A program made the position numbers and the translations under genes. DNA of 49,928 bases from Vibrio rotiferianus CAIM 577 = LMG 21460 (GTDB lineage Bacteria; Pseudomonadota; Gammaproteobacteria; Enterobacterales; Vibrionaceae), in NCBI RefSeq assembly GCF_002741985.1, contig NZ_APHW01000106.1:1-49928 (forward strand). The letters are read 5' to 3'. Below, piece by piece: positions 25,333 to 34,803 of this stretch (positions are counted from its first letter, which is position 1; every line of letters starts with the position of its first letter). A model generated the notes under the pieces. It did not search any database and was not told the DNA's origin. It worked only from the letters and a program-made list of their open reading frames with translations.

Positions 25333-27486
25333 TTAGTTTGCTCTGACTGCAAACTTGGAGGCGAGAGAATGTAGTTCAGGTAGCATCCGGTAGATAAGAT
25401 GTAATTGCTGCAGCACCATTCGAGCTGAGTGGTCATCTTCATCGCGCCATTCATTCAGGCGTTGTTCCAAGTTGGAGTCGTCAATTGATGACAAATCACA
25501 CTCTTCACAATGTTGATGTAACTGCTGATGAAGAACGTCTAAGTGCTGGTGGATGCAGCGGTGAGCATCGAGCACCAATTGATGGATTGCCTCGTCTTCA
25601 ATTCTCGTACGGTGCGCACCAAGTGCGGAGATGTAGCTGAGCATTGCATGATTAAGCGTTAAGAATCGGAAGCTTTCATCCACAGCTGTTCGATATTTAC
25701 CCGGCTCTGCCAGCATCGTACTGATGGCAGAAGAAAGATTGGCGTCGTTATTGTGAGCCTGACGACGGGCGATTCGGTAACTGAGGTTATCCTTTTTACC
25801 AATACGATACTGACCAATGATCTGACCAAGGTATTGTTTGTTTGCATCTATCGCGTCTGACATCACTTTGTGTAGGCGTTTCGATTGCCAATCTGGTAGA
25901 ACAACTAAAACTGCCCCCACCGCTAGCACACAGCCAATCAGCGTATCTGCGAGTCGAGGGAGTACAACTGCATAGCCTTCGCCTAACTGGTTGAACAAGA
26001 AAAGTACCAGCAAGGTAATGAAGCCTGTAGCGTAGCCGTAGTTGTTGATGCGGAAGGCGAAGAACATCACGCCTGATAGCACGATGAATACTAACTGGCT
26101 TTCTTGTGAAGGAAAAAAGGTGAGAAGCGGAACACCAATTAGTAAGCCTGCTAATGTGCCTATCACACGCGCTGTCAGTTTTTGTCGCGTTGCACTGTAG
26201 TTAGGCTGGCACACGAACAGCGTGGTGAGCAAAATCCAGTAGCCACGGTCAATATCGAAGGCTTGAATAATTCCATAGCCTACGGTCAGTGCTATCGACA
26301 TGCGCAGCGCATGGCGAAACAGCATTGAGTCTTTATGTAGGTTGGCTGCAATACGTTGCCACATCGCTTTTAACGTGTGTGGGTTGGTGTCATCAAGCAC
26401 GTCTTCTTCTAAACGTTCTGCATCAGGGTTGTTGATATTGCTTAACTGTTTCTCTACCGTCGCAAGGTTGTTGAAGAGGTAGGTAAGTTGAGCCAACAAA
26501 CGCTTCCAGTGGCTTTGTTGCTGCTCTTCCAAATACCCTAATGAGTTTTGTAACTCCGCCAATGCCAAAATAGATTGGTCTGTGTGGGTGTATTCGTTTC
26601 CTAATCGAATAGCATGAGCAATATCACGACAAGCTTGAGCTTGTGATTCCAGTAAGTATTTAAAGCGGAACAATACATCTGAACGTTCGAATTCTGTGGC
26701 TAAGTCTTGATAGCGATAGTGGCTTGAACTGACGCGCTCATGGATATCTTGTGCAATAAAATAGATGTTCAAGAATCGGTCACTCGGGCCGTCAATGTGT
26801 CCACGCTTAGAGCGGCTTAATAACGTGGCTTTACACGCATTGAGTGCATTTACTGTTGCTGCATTGAGTTTTGCAGCCTCAATTCGCATTGGCTGTGGCG
26901 TCAGGTTCGTGACCGGGTGAAATAGCTTTGCTTTAGCGTCTAGGTAGTTGGCAATTTGTAAAAACACAGTTGCAAGGCTTTGTTGAACTGGCTGAAGGGG
27001 CCAGAATATTTGCCAAATCATGGACATAAAGTAATACCATGCAGCACCTGTCAATAGCAGTAATGGTTGGAACCAAATGTTGGTACTTTCATGCGCTCCG
27101 AGCATGGCGTAGATAGCTATCAGTAGTGAACCAAATGCAATGCTTGCGTATTTGGGGCCAATAGCGCCAAGCATAATAAAGCCAAAGGTTGACACAAACA
27201 GACCAACAGCAAACGCCCAAGGTGTATTGAACAGAATCTCAATAGAGAATGCGGCGACAGCAAAACAAATAAAGGTAAGAATTAGTGCTTTAATCCTACC
27301 AGTGAAGCTATCATCACTTTCCGCCAATGCGGCTGCAATAACACCCAATATAAGGGGAGTTATTAGTACATTTTGATCGAAGTACCAAGCAGGAATCACT
27401 ACCCCTAACAAGGTAATTAAAATCAGAATGCTGTAATTAATGGTTTTGTTTGCCCAATAGAGGCGTAATTTTAAAGCAGCTTGCAC
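25333..27486 (-). CDS. yccS: FUSC-family inner-membrane protein YccS
   Basis: 717 residues. It has the YccS/YhfK layout: about six membrane helices at the N-terminus (residues 18-165), a cytoplasmic helical stretch, and a second membrane block (about residues 395-515, e.g. GYWILLTTLFVCQPNYSATRQ) followed by a soluble C-terminal domain. Members are related to aromatic carboxylate efflux proteins (AaeB), but the substrate of YccS is not established. The start is GTG at 27486 with AAAGG upstream. It lies divergent from helD, as the E. coli yccS-helD-mgsA region would suggest. Confidence 0.85.
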   Translation of the reverse strand: MQAALKLRLYWANKTINYSILILITLLGVVIPAWYFDQNVLITPLILGVIAAALAESDDSFTGRIKALILTFICFAVAAFSIEILFNTPWAFAVGLFVSTFGFIMLGAIGPKYASIAFGSLLIAIYAMLGAHESTNIWFQPLLLLTGAAWYYFMSMIWQIFWPLQPVQQSLATVFLQIANYLDAKAKLFHPVTNLTPQPMRIEAAKLNAATVNALNACKATLLSRSKRGHIDGPSDRFLNIYFIAQDIHERVSSSHYRYQDLATEFERSDVLFRFKYLLESQAQACRDIAHAIRLGNEYTHTDQSILALAELQNSLGYLEEQQQSHWKRLLAQLTYLFNNLATVEKQLSNINNPDAERLEEDVLDDTNPHTLKAMWQRIAANLHKDSMLFRHALRMSIALTVGYGIIQAFDIDRGYWILLTTLFVCQPNYSATRQKLTARVIGTLAGLLIGVPLLTFFPSQESQLVFIVLSGVMFFAFRINNYGYATGFITLLVLFLFNQLGEGYAVVLPRLADTLIGCVLAVGAVLVVLPDWQSKRLHKVMSDAIDANKQYLGQIIGQYRIGKKDNLSYRIARRQAHNNDANLSSAISTMLAEPGKYRTAVDESFRFLTLNHAMLSYISALGAHRTRIEDEAIHQLVLDAHRCIHQHLDVLHQQLHQHCEECDLSSIDDSNLEQRLNEWRDEDDHSARMVLQQLHLIYRMLPELHSLASKFAVRAN

Positions 27487-27778
27487 AATGCGCCTTTCGT
27501 TGCCGGTGGAAAACGAGAGAATTCTAACAAACTCACTATAACGTGTTTATGACCTATTTTAATAAAAAACGTCACATGGTCAGGAAATCAACAGAATAGT
27601 CATTGACTTAACGTGTTGGTTGTCGAAGAAGAAGTGATACGTGTATACAAATTCTACAGTAATGTGATTTTTAATTAAGAATACAGACAGAAGGCGATTT
27701 GTACTTCATCCATCGCTACAATTTGAGCGTCTAAAATGATATAAAACGAAAACTTCTATACTAAAAGGCGCACCTTTC

Positions 27779-29848
27779 ATGCAGCTTACTGCCTCCAATA
27801 AAGCACAGTTTTTTATTCAAAATGAGTATTACCAGGTAGAAATAAAAGAAAACAGTGTTTTATTGAGTTCAGTGGGCAGTGAAGAACACATACCCTTTAC
27901 GATTTGGAATGGCAAAGTTAGCGTTAAACGTGGTCTACTTTGGAGCTCGCTTCAGTTCTTCGCTCATGAACAAGATAGCATGCAACAGAGCTGGTTAGTG
28001 CAAGGTTTGCCGTGGCCGCAGTGTCGCAAGTTTGCCGTCGAGGCGGTTAGAAAATATCAAGAGTGGCACAATAATCAGTGCCGTAAGCTCGCAGAATACC
28101 TTCCTAAGTGGGAAGATGAATTGTATCAACTTCAGCATTTACCTGCTTATCTACCGCATTCGAAAGTGCAAAATTGGGTCGAACAACTTAATTCTGAGCT
28201 CGTTGAAATCAAGACCAGCTTGGCAGAAGCGAAAATGCGTATGCCAAATCGTATGGCAGAGATTGAACCATGGCTTTCTGACACTTCTAACACATTGAGC
28301 AAACGAAATCATGAGTGGCTGGAGAATGAACGCCCAAATTGGGAAGTGCTATTTAGCCGTATTGAGTCTTCACCGTTGAATCTTTCGCAGCAGCATGCAG
28401 TACTGCTTAACGATGATCATAACCTTGTTTTAGCTGGGGCTGGGTCAGGTAAAACAAGCGTACTGACGGCACGTGTGGCGTATTTGCTGCAAAGCCACCA
28501 AGCTCAAGCTGAAGAACTATTGATGCTCGCGTTTGGCCGTGATGCTGCAACAGAGATGAAAGGTCGTTTGGTCGACAAAGTGGGATTGGCTGCAGAAGGC
28601 GTACGCGTCAATACTTTCCATCAACTTGGTTTGCGCATTCTAAATCAAGTTGAGCCGCAACCTGTAGAGATCAGCCCGCTCGCATTGGATGACAATCAAC
28701 GTACAGCATGGTGCATCGATTGGCTCAAGAAACACTGGATGACTCCGACTAACTTTAAGCGTTGGCAAAAGCACTTGGACAAATGGCCGATCGCTTATTT
28801 GAAAGGTGACGATGAGTTAGGCAGTCACTCAGAAAACCCAAAACTTATCGCTTGGCTAGATCAACAACTGTCACAGCTTGCGGCGGTTGGTCTTACCAAG
28901 AAGCAAGTGCAAGAGAGGCTGGTTAATCATCAAGACTACACGCGTTTAAACAGTGAGTTGGCGCTGTGTTGGCCATGTTTTAGTGCGTGGCAAAAGATGC
29001 TGAAAGAGACTAATCACGTTGATTTTCCAACCATGATCAGTCGTGCAACCGACTACGTGAGCAAAGGTAAATATATATCACCTTGGCGCTTTATCATGGT
29101 GGATGAATACCAAGATATTTCCCCTGATCGTTTGGCTCTGATTGAAGCCTTGTGTGAGTCAACACAAAAGCAAGCCGGTGCGACCTTGTTTGCTGTCGGA
29201 GATGACTGGCAGGCGATTTATCAGTTTGCCGGAGCAGATGTTGACTTGACGACAGGCTTCCAAGACCGCTTCATTCATTCGACAGTGCATCACCTAGATA
29301 CGACCTATCGCTTTAACAACCAAATTGGTGATGTGGCGAATACTTTTGTGCAAGAGAACCCATCTCAGTTGCCGAAGACACTTAATAGTCATAAGCAACG
29401 TAAGCAGAAGAGTGTGCATACTACACCGAGTAATCAAGTTGAGAAGATTCTTGATCAACTTAATCAACAAGCGAAGAAAACCAAATCTGTGCTGTTGTTG
29501 GGACGTAACCATTACCATAAGCCAGATCTATACGATGATTGGTTGAAGCGTTTTCCAAATCTTGATGTTCGCTTTATGACTTGTCATGCGAGCAAGGGGA
29601 GGGAAGCAGACTTTGTTATCATTCTCTCGGTCGATGAAGGACAGTTTCCTGCTAAGAAGAAGCAAGTGCATATCGACGGTGCACTTTGTGAATCAAAAGA
29701 CAAGTTCCCATATGCAGAAGAACGCCGCTTGTTCTATGTTGCGTTAACACGAGCAAAAGAAAAGGTATGGATTACTCATACTGGTGCGGGTTCTGGTTTT
29801 GTTCAAGAATTGGTAAACGGAGATTACCCGGTTGCAAGTATGCAATAG
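27779..29848 (+). CDS. helD: DNA helicase IV
   Basis: 689 residues, UvrD/Rep superfamily 1, 3'-5' helicase used in recombination repair. A helicase-IV-specific N-terminal domain (about 1-195) precedes the motor. Motifs: Q-motif LNLSQQHAV, Walker A AGAGSGKTS (about 218-225), motif II VDEYQD, motif III GDDWQAIYQFAGAD, motif IV-like TYRFNNQIG, motif V TCHASKGREADFVI and motif VI ALTRAKEKVW. All are intact. The length equals that of E. coli HelD (684). It is divergent from yccS and convergent with mgsA. Confidence 0.94.
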   Translation: MQLTASNKAQFFIQNEYYQVEIKENSVLLSSVGSEEHIPFTIWNGKVSVKRGLLWSSLQFFAHEQDSMQQSWLVQGLPWPQCRKFAVEAVRKYQEWHNNQCRKLAEYLPKWEDELYQLQHLPAYLPHSKVQNWVEQLNSELVEIKTSLAEAKMRMPNRMAEIEPWLSDTSNTLSKRNHEWLENERPNWEVLFSRIESSPLNLSQQHAVLLNDDHNLVLAGAGSGKTSVLTARVAYLLQSHQAQAEELLMLAFGRDAATEMKGRLVDKVGLAAEGVRVNTFHQLGLRILNQVEPQPVEISPLALDDNQRTAWCIDWLKKHWMTPTNFKRWQKHLDKWPIAYLKGDDELGSHSENPKLIAWLDQQLSQLAAVGLTKKQVQERLVNHQDYTRLNSELALCWPCFSAWQKMLKETNHVDFPTMISRATDYVSKGKYISPWRFIMVDEYQDISPDRLALIEALCESTQKQAGATLFAVGDDWQAIYQFAGADVDLTTGFQDRFIHSTVHHLDTTYRFNNQIGDVANTFVQENPSQLPKTLNSHKQRKQKSVHTTPSNQVEKILDQLNQQAKKTKSVLLLGRNHYHKPDLYDDWLKRFPNLDVRFMTCHASKGREADFVIILSVDEGQFPAKKKQVHIDGALCESKDKFPYAEERRLFYVALTRAKEKVWITHTGAGSGFVQELVNGDYPVASMQ

Positions 29849-29854
29849 AATGAA

Positions 29855-29873
29855 GGCGAAGCGATTGTTCGCC
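29855..29873 (+). terminator. Hairpin downstream of helD
   Basis: GGCGAA (29855-29860) pairs with TTCGCC (29868-29873), followed by a pyrimidine-rich tract CTCTCTATTCTC. It is a modest candidate terminator between convergent helD and mgsA. Confidence 0.5.
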
Positions 29874-29899
29874 CTCTCTATTCTCACGGTAAGGGCAAA

Positions 29900-30355
29900 T
29901 TAAGTACGTTCCGCTAAATAGGCATCGTAATCAGGGACTTCCACTTCTACTTCTTGATTAAGTAGTGGAGACTCAAACAAGAACTTTGCTGTTGCTCTGT
30001 TGGTTGCAACAGGGATGTTCCAGACACTTGCAATACGCAGGAGTGCTTTTACATCTGGGTCATGTGGTACAGCATTAAGTGGATCCCAGAAGAAAATAAG
30101 CATATCGATTTTCCCTTCTGAGATCAGAGCGCCAAGCTGTTGGTCTCCTCCCATCGGGCCACTGATCATGCTTTTGATTGCAAGGCCAGTTTCTTTACTT
30201 AACATATGGCCTGTTGTGCCAGTCGCGTAGAGAAAATGTCCCTGTAACTTATCTTTGTTCTGTTTCACCCAGCGTAGAAGTTCAGGTTTGTAGTTGTCAT
30301 GTGCAACCAATGCAATATGCTTGTGGGTAGGCATGGTGCGAATCGTTTTTTGCAT
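29900..30355 (-). CDS. mgsA: Methylglyoxal synthase
   Basis: 151 residues (E. coli 152). It converts dihydroxyacetone phosphate to methylglyoxal and phosphate, a glycolysis bypass under phosphate shortage. Family motifs are present: ALVAHDNYKPEL with the catalytic-site His and Lys, TGTTGHM (phosphate binding), SGPMGGDQQLGA with the catalytic Asp, and FWDPLNAVPHDPDVKALLR. I use the ATG at 30355; a TTG one codon upstream is also possible. It is next to helD, as in E. coli. Confidence 0.95.
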   Translation of the reverse strand: MQKTIRTMPTHKHIALVAHDNYKPELLRWVKQNKDKLQGHFLYATGTTGHMLSKETGLAIKSMISGPMGGDQQLGALISEGKIDMLIFFWDPLNAVPHDPDVKALLRIASVWNIPVATNRATAKFLFESPLLNQEVEVEVPDYDAYLAERT

Positions 30356-30424
30356 CAAGTTATTTCCGTTATCGATTTTATTCTGTGTAATTTGTTGTTA
30401 CTTATAGAACACGTTTTTCGATCT

Positions 30425-31429
30425 TCATTCAACCGCTTTAACGCTGAATGTCGGCCTATACTCTGACGGAGATAACGATTCTTCAATTGTTTCGTCATGA
30501 AGGGTCTTTGGGGTCAGTGCTTTTATCTTAGGGCTAGCTTGTTTTTCGTACGATTGGTTTCGTAAATAGCTTGCAGCTTGAATCAAAGATAAACGGCCTT
30601 GCTCGACCATCTTGTCGGTAGGAGCGAACAATACTTTATCTCGAAGTAGCCCTCGATAGACACCATGACTCAAATAAACAGACACTAAGCCAATTTCATC
30701 TGTCTTTTGTGCACTACGTAACTCACTAATTGCAGCCTCAATAGCCACGGCACTTCCAACAATGTAGTCAATGTCACCCATGTCAATAACACGTTGAACA
30801 ATGTTTCGCTGTAGTTCTTTATCGTTGTCAGCCCAGAAGCTATCAACAACATGGATGTCGCTACCCTTAATGGCTTCATAGAAACCCTCGGTAACGGGCT
30901 TTGTGCCTCCGCGAGTTTTTGGGCCTAATAACAAAGCGATATTGGTTTGACCGCTACCCTTAGGATGACGCTGAGCTAAGAATTTCCCGGACTTGTAACC
31001 CATCCAATACCAGTCAACCCCAACAACACCTTTTAAAAGTTTGCTTTGCTCGTCATCTAGCTTGAGTTCGTTGACTGTCGCAAATACGGGAGTGTTACCT
31101 ACCCATGATTTTAGGTTGTGTTCGTAAGCTTGCGGATCGACAGTACCCAGAATAATAGCGTCTGCACCCCATTGGGTGCATAGGGCTAATTGTTGTTCCT
31201 GGCGAGACTTATTTGGATAACCGCCTGCCTCAAGTACACGTAAGTCGACACCGAGTTTTTCCGCTTCGGAAACCATTCCATAGTTTACTGATAGCCAGTA
31301 TGAGTCCTTTAAATGTGGATAAATGGCACATATTTTTTCAGCTGCGAACGTTGGCACTGAAGCGAAAAGTGACAGTGTTAAGGCAGAATGTCCGAAAATT
31401 GTGCGAATTAAGCGCTGATTTATAACCAT
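30425..31429 (-). CDS. torT: Periplasmic TMAO-sensing protein TorT
   Basis: 334 residues, LacI/ribose-binding-type periplasmic fold. A signal peptide ends near PTFAAEKIC at about residue 29. TorT binds trimethylamine N-oxide and presents it to the sensor kinase TorS. Signatures include KICAIYPHLKDSYWLSVNYG, GADAIILGTVD, GVDWYWMGYKSGKFLA and LLLGPKTRGGTKPVTEGF, all typical of TorT. The gene is complete and divergent from torS (88 bp between starts). No torR, torA or torC gene lies next to it in this window. Confidence 0.9.
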   Translation of the reverse strand: MVINQRLIRTIFGHSALTLSLFASVPTFAAEKICAIYPHLKDSYWLSVNYGMVSEAEKLGVDLRVLEAGGYPNKSRQEQQLALCTQWGADAIILGTVDPQAYEHNLKSWVGNTPVFATVNELKLDDEQSKLLKGVVGVDWYWMGYKSGKFLAQRHPKGSGQTNIALLLGPKTRGGTKPVTEGFYEAIKGSDIHVVDSFWADNDKELQRNIVQRVIDMGDIDYIVGSAVAIEAAISELRSAQKTDEIGLVSVYLSHGVYRGLLRDKVLFAPTDKMVEQGRLSLIQAASYLRNQSYEKQASPKIKALTPKTLHDETIEESLSPSEYRPTFSVKAVE

Positions 31430-31517
31430 GAAATGAAGTTCGTTGGCATAGATTAAGTAAACACTGCAAAATATAACGTAAACTAACGCCGAACACGAAC
31501 ATTAAGGTAAGGAATAT

Positions 31518-34474
31518 ATGTTGCTAGCAACAGCGAGCATCGGTCGCAAGTTACTTTTGTCTTTTATTGCGATGGCGATGTTGGTGATGGCATCTGCGTT
31601 AATTGGGGTGTCAGGGTTTTCTTTGGTAGCCAAAACTGAACGTAATGTCGTAGATGCCGCTATCCCTGCAATGATTGAGGCTCGTCAGGTTTCTGAGCTG
31701 AGTACGCGTATCATTTCTTCTGTTCAAATGCTTTCTAATGCACAAAATGAAAAAGAGCGTAAAGAAGCAGGAAAGGTACTTTTTGAACAGCTTGAATCAC
31801 TACTTTCCCATATTAAAGAGCTGGGAGGGGAGTCTTTCGACGCGGGTCTTTTAGAAAAGTTAGAGACGAATGTTCAAAATGTCATCAATAACTTGGCAGA
31901 TCTTGGTGTCTCGGTAGAACGCAAGCTTTGGCTCGCTAAGGAAATAGAAACTCGTGTTGAGGAAATGCGCTTATTGAGTGAGGAGTTAGAACAACTAACA
32001 CGTACCCAAGTGCAAAATACAAGCACGATTGCAGTAGCGAATGTCACCCATATTTACGACTTGCTAGAGGCAAATAAGAAGCAACAAGTTTATCAAGCGT
32101 TAGATGCTTTGGTAGAAGTGGACCTAGACCTCTCTGAACGTTTGCACGAGTTACATTTGTTGGCTTTTAAAATGCTCAATCAGATTGAAGAAGCCCGTAC
32201 GCTAACAAATATGGATCGTATCCAGCAAGTTCAGCATGCATTTGAAGATAATCTGAAGATAATGAAGCGTCGCGTACTTGCTGTTGAAGACCCGACTCGT
32301 TCGAAGCAAATGGCCCAGCTTCTAACTGAACTGGGTAAGCGTCAGGTTGTGTTCACCATATTAATGCAACAATATGAAAATAATGACCAATCTCAGCAGT
32401 TAATGCACAAAACGTTGGAGTTATTCTCGGAACTAAACAGCACTGTTAACAAATTGGTGGATGACTCAAATCAAACTACTACTGTTGCGGTTGATCAGCT
32501 CACTAGCACACTGAAGTTTGCTCAGTGGTCGCTTACAGTTATTTCTATCGTTGGCCTTATTATCGTGGTGCTTATCTTATGGCGAGTCGTTTATGTTTCG
32601 GTCGTAAAACGTTTGGCTGAATACTCTGCGGCACTGTTGTCTGTCGCTCAAGGGAATCTGGCTGTAGAGTTAGAGGTTAAAGGGAAAGATGAACTGGCTC
32701 ATATGGGGCAGGCGATTATTACGGCAAGAAACACAGCACAAGCTTTAAAAGTCGTCGCTGAAGGTGAAGCGAAAGCAAAGCGTGATTTAGAGGAGCATAA
32801 GGAGCACCTTGAAGAGCTAGTTGAAGATCGCACCTCTCAGTTGAAACAAGCGAACCGACGTCTGAATGAAGAAGTGCTAAATCATGCGGAAGCCCGCAAG
32901 CAAGCTGAGCAAGCAAGTCGAGCAAAATCGGCGTTCTTAGCCACAATGAGTCATGAAATTCGTACACCTATGAACGGTGTGTTGGGGACGGCTCGATTAT
33001 TGATTGATTCGGGTTTGAATCCTATTCAGAAACGTTATGCCGAAATCATCAACCGCAGTGGTAAAACGCTGCTGGCGATTTTGAATGACGTACTGGATTA
33101 CTCGAAAATTGAAGCAGGGCATTTGGAGATCCGCAGTTTAGGTTTCGATTTACATCAAATGATTGAAGACACTTTCCAGTTAATGAACGGCAAGGCTCAA
33201 GAGAAGAAGCTTCTTTTCTCTTACCACATTGAGAGCGATGTAGGCCGTTACTGGAAGGGAGATGTAACTCGCATTAACCAAGTTCTAAGCAATTTAGTCG
33301 GTAATGCGATTAAGTTCACCGAAGAAGGCGAGATTGATATTTACGTCAGCTTAAATCCTGAAGATGAATCCCAAGTTCTGTTTGAAGTCTCTGATTCAGG
33401 GATAGGTATAGCGAAGAAAGATCAGAAGACACTGTTCGATGCTTTTACTCAAGCGGAGGGTGGCTTGAATCAAACGGGTGGTACAGGTTTAGGCTTGGCG
33501 ATCAGCCGTCGGATTATTCAAGCGATGGGCGGCTGCTTGGATGTAGACTCGGATGAAGGGCAAGGCAGTAGGTTTTGGTTCTCTATTCCATTAGAAGAAA
33601 GTGAACCTGTAGAAACAGTGTCTATTGCAAGTGCGCGCTGTAAAGTCCGTGCGAAAGTACTCGTTGTAGAAGATAACCCGGTCAATCGTGTCGTTGCTGA
33701 AGGTTCTTAGAAAGCATGGGGCACGAAGTTATGATGGCAGAGACTGGCTTAGACGCAGAACAGATCATTGATAAGCATGATTTTGACATTGCATTAGTCG
33801 ATATCAACTTGCCAGATTGCAACGGTGCTGATTTAATCCACCGCCTTAAACGTATTGAGAGAAACAAACCAGCCGACAAAGCGTTGGTGCCAACCCCAAT
33901 GGTGGCCGTTTCTGCTCATGTTTTTGCTGAAGAAGTAGAAAGCTATTTGGCAGCAGGTTTTGACGGCTACTTACCTAAACCCATGGAAAAAGAAGCGCTT
34001 GCGGCACTGATTCAAGATATGCTGGAAGGTAGACAACTCTTACTTCCTCAAAATTGCGTGGCTCAACACGAGCAGAACACAACGACAGAAAATAATGAAA
34101 AAACGGTCCTTGATGACCCAATAGCAGAGGAGCCAACGATGGTTATCATTAACCCTAACGTGATTCAGTCTGATATGAAGATTTTGGGCAGAGAGAAAAT
34201 GCTGCACATTATCGATCTGTTTAGACAAACGAGCGCGGATGTATTGAGCCAACTTGAGACCTCTGATAAAAATGGAGACAGCCGAGCGGTAAAAGACCTT
34301 GCTCACAAGCTCAAAGGCAGCGCGGGTAGCTTAGGTTTGACGGCGTTGATGAATACTTGTCAAGTTATCGAGATTGCACCAGAGCCGTTAGAAGCGTACG
34401 CAAAGACTAGTGACGCGTTGAAGCAGCAAGTTAATGCGTCAGTCATCGCTCTTGATGAGCTTATGGTAGAATAA
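31518..34474 (+). pseudogene. torS: TMAO sensor hybrid histidine kinase TorS, frameshifted
   Basis: The first part (31518-33710, 730 residues) has membrane helices near residues 10-36 and 338-362, a periplasmic helical sensor, HAMP, HisKA with His479 in TMSHEIRTPMNG, and an ATPase domain (NLVGNAIKFTEEG, DSGIGIA, GTGLGLAISRR). It then enters the receiver domain (KVLVVEDNPVNR) and stops at TAG 33708-33710. The next frame (to 34474) continues the receiver with the phospho-acceptor Asp in ALVDINLPD and an HPt domain (AHKLKGSAGSLG). Adding one T at 33704-33705 restores GGT TTC TTA GAA and joins both parts into one TorS of about 985 residues. As written, the kinase is cut from its receiver aspartate and HPt histidine, so the phosphorelay to TorR should fail. 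A sequencing error is possible. Confidence 0.9.
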
Positions 34475-34561
34475 CTTCGGATTCCTAGCTTAATAGCGAA
34501 AGTACAACAGCATTCAACCTGTATGTAGTCAAGCGCGTTGGGGTTACTTGAGTATATAAAT

Positions 34562-34593
34562 AAAAACCTCCGGCTCAATCCGGAGGTTTTTTT
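34562..34593. terminator. Bidirectional intrinsic terminator
   Basis: Arms AAAAACCTCCGG (34562-34573) and CCGGAGGTTTTT (34580-34591) with a six-base loop, and seven T on the plus strand. It lies between torS and the 3' end of the 63-residue gene and serves both. Confidence 0.92.
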
Positions 34594-34785
34594 CTATTTG
34601 GTCAAATTATCATCCCACTCAAACCGAGTGTCTATGGCGTATGGATCATCGTCCAATGGATGTTCCACTCTGCCACGTAAGTATTCGAGTTGGTGCTCAA
34701 GCATATTGACCGTATCGTAGTCTCCCTCTGAGCAGGCAACGTAAATTTGTTGCTCGAGAGCGGCAATGTTATCTCGGATACTCAT
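34594..34785 (-). CDS. Small acidic conserved hypothetical protein downstream of cti
   Basis: 63 residues, no signal or membrane segment, rich in Asp and Glu. The first half (MSIRDNIAALEQQIYVACSE, then YDTVNMLEHQLEYLRG) is a predicted helical hairpin; the tail holds HPLDDDPYAIDTRFEWDD. AAGGGGG stands about 5 bases upstream of the ATG. It begins 18 bp after the cti stop, so the two are very likely co-transcribed. I do not recognise a family. Confidence 0.7.
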   Translation of the reverse strand: MSIRDNIAALEQQIYVACSEGDYDTVNMLEHQLEYLRGRVEHPLDDDPYAIDTRFEWDDNLTK

Positions 34786-34803
34786 GAGAACCCCCTTAGA
34801 TCA

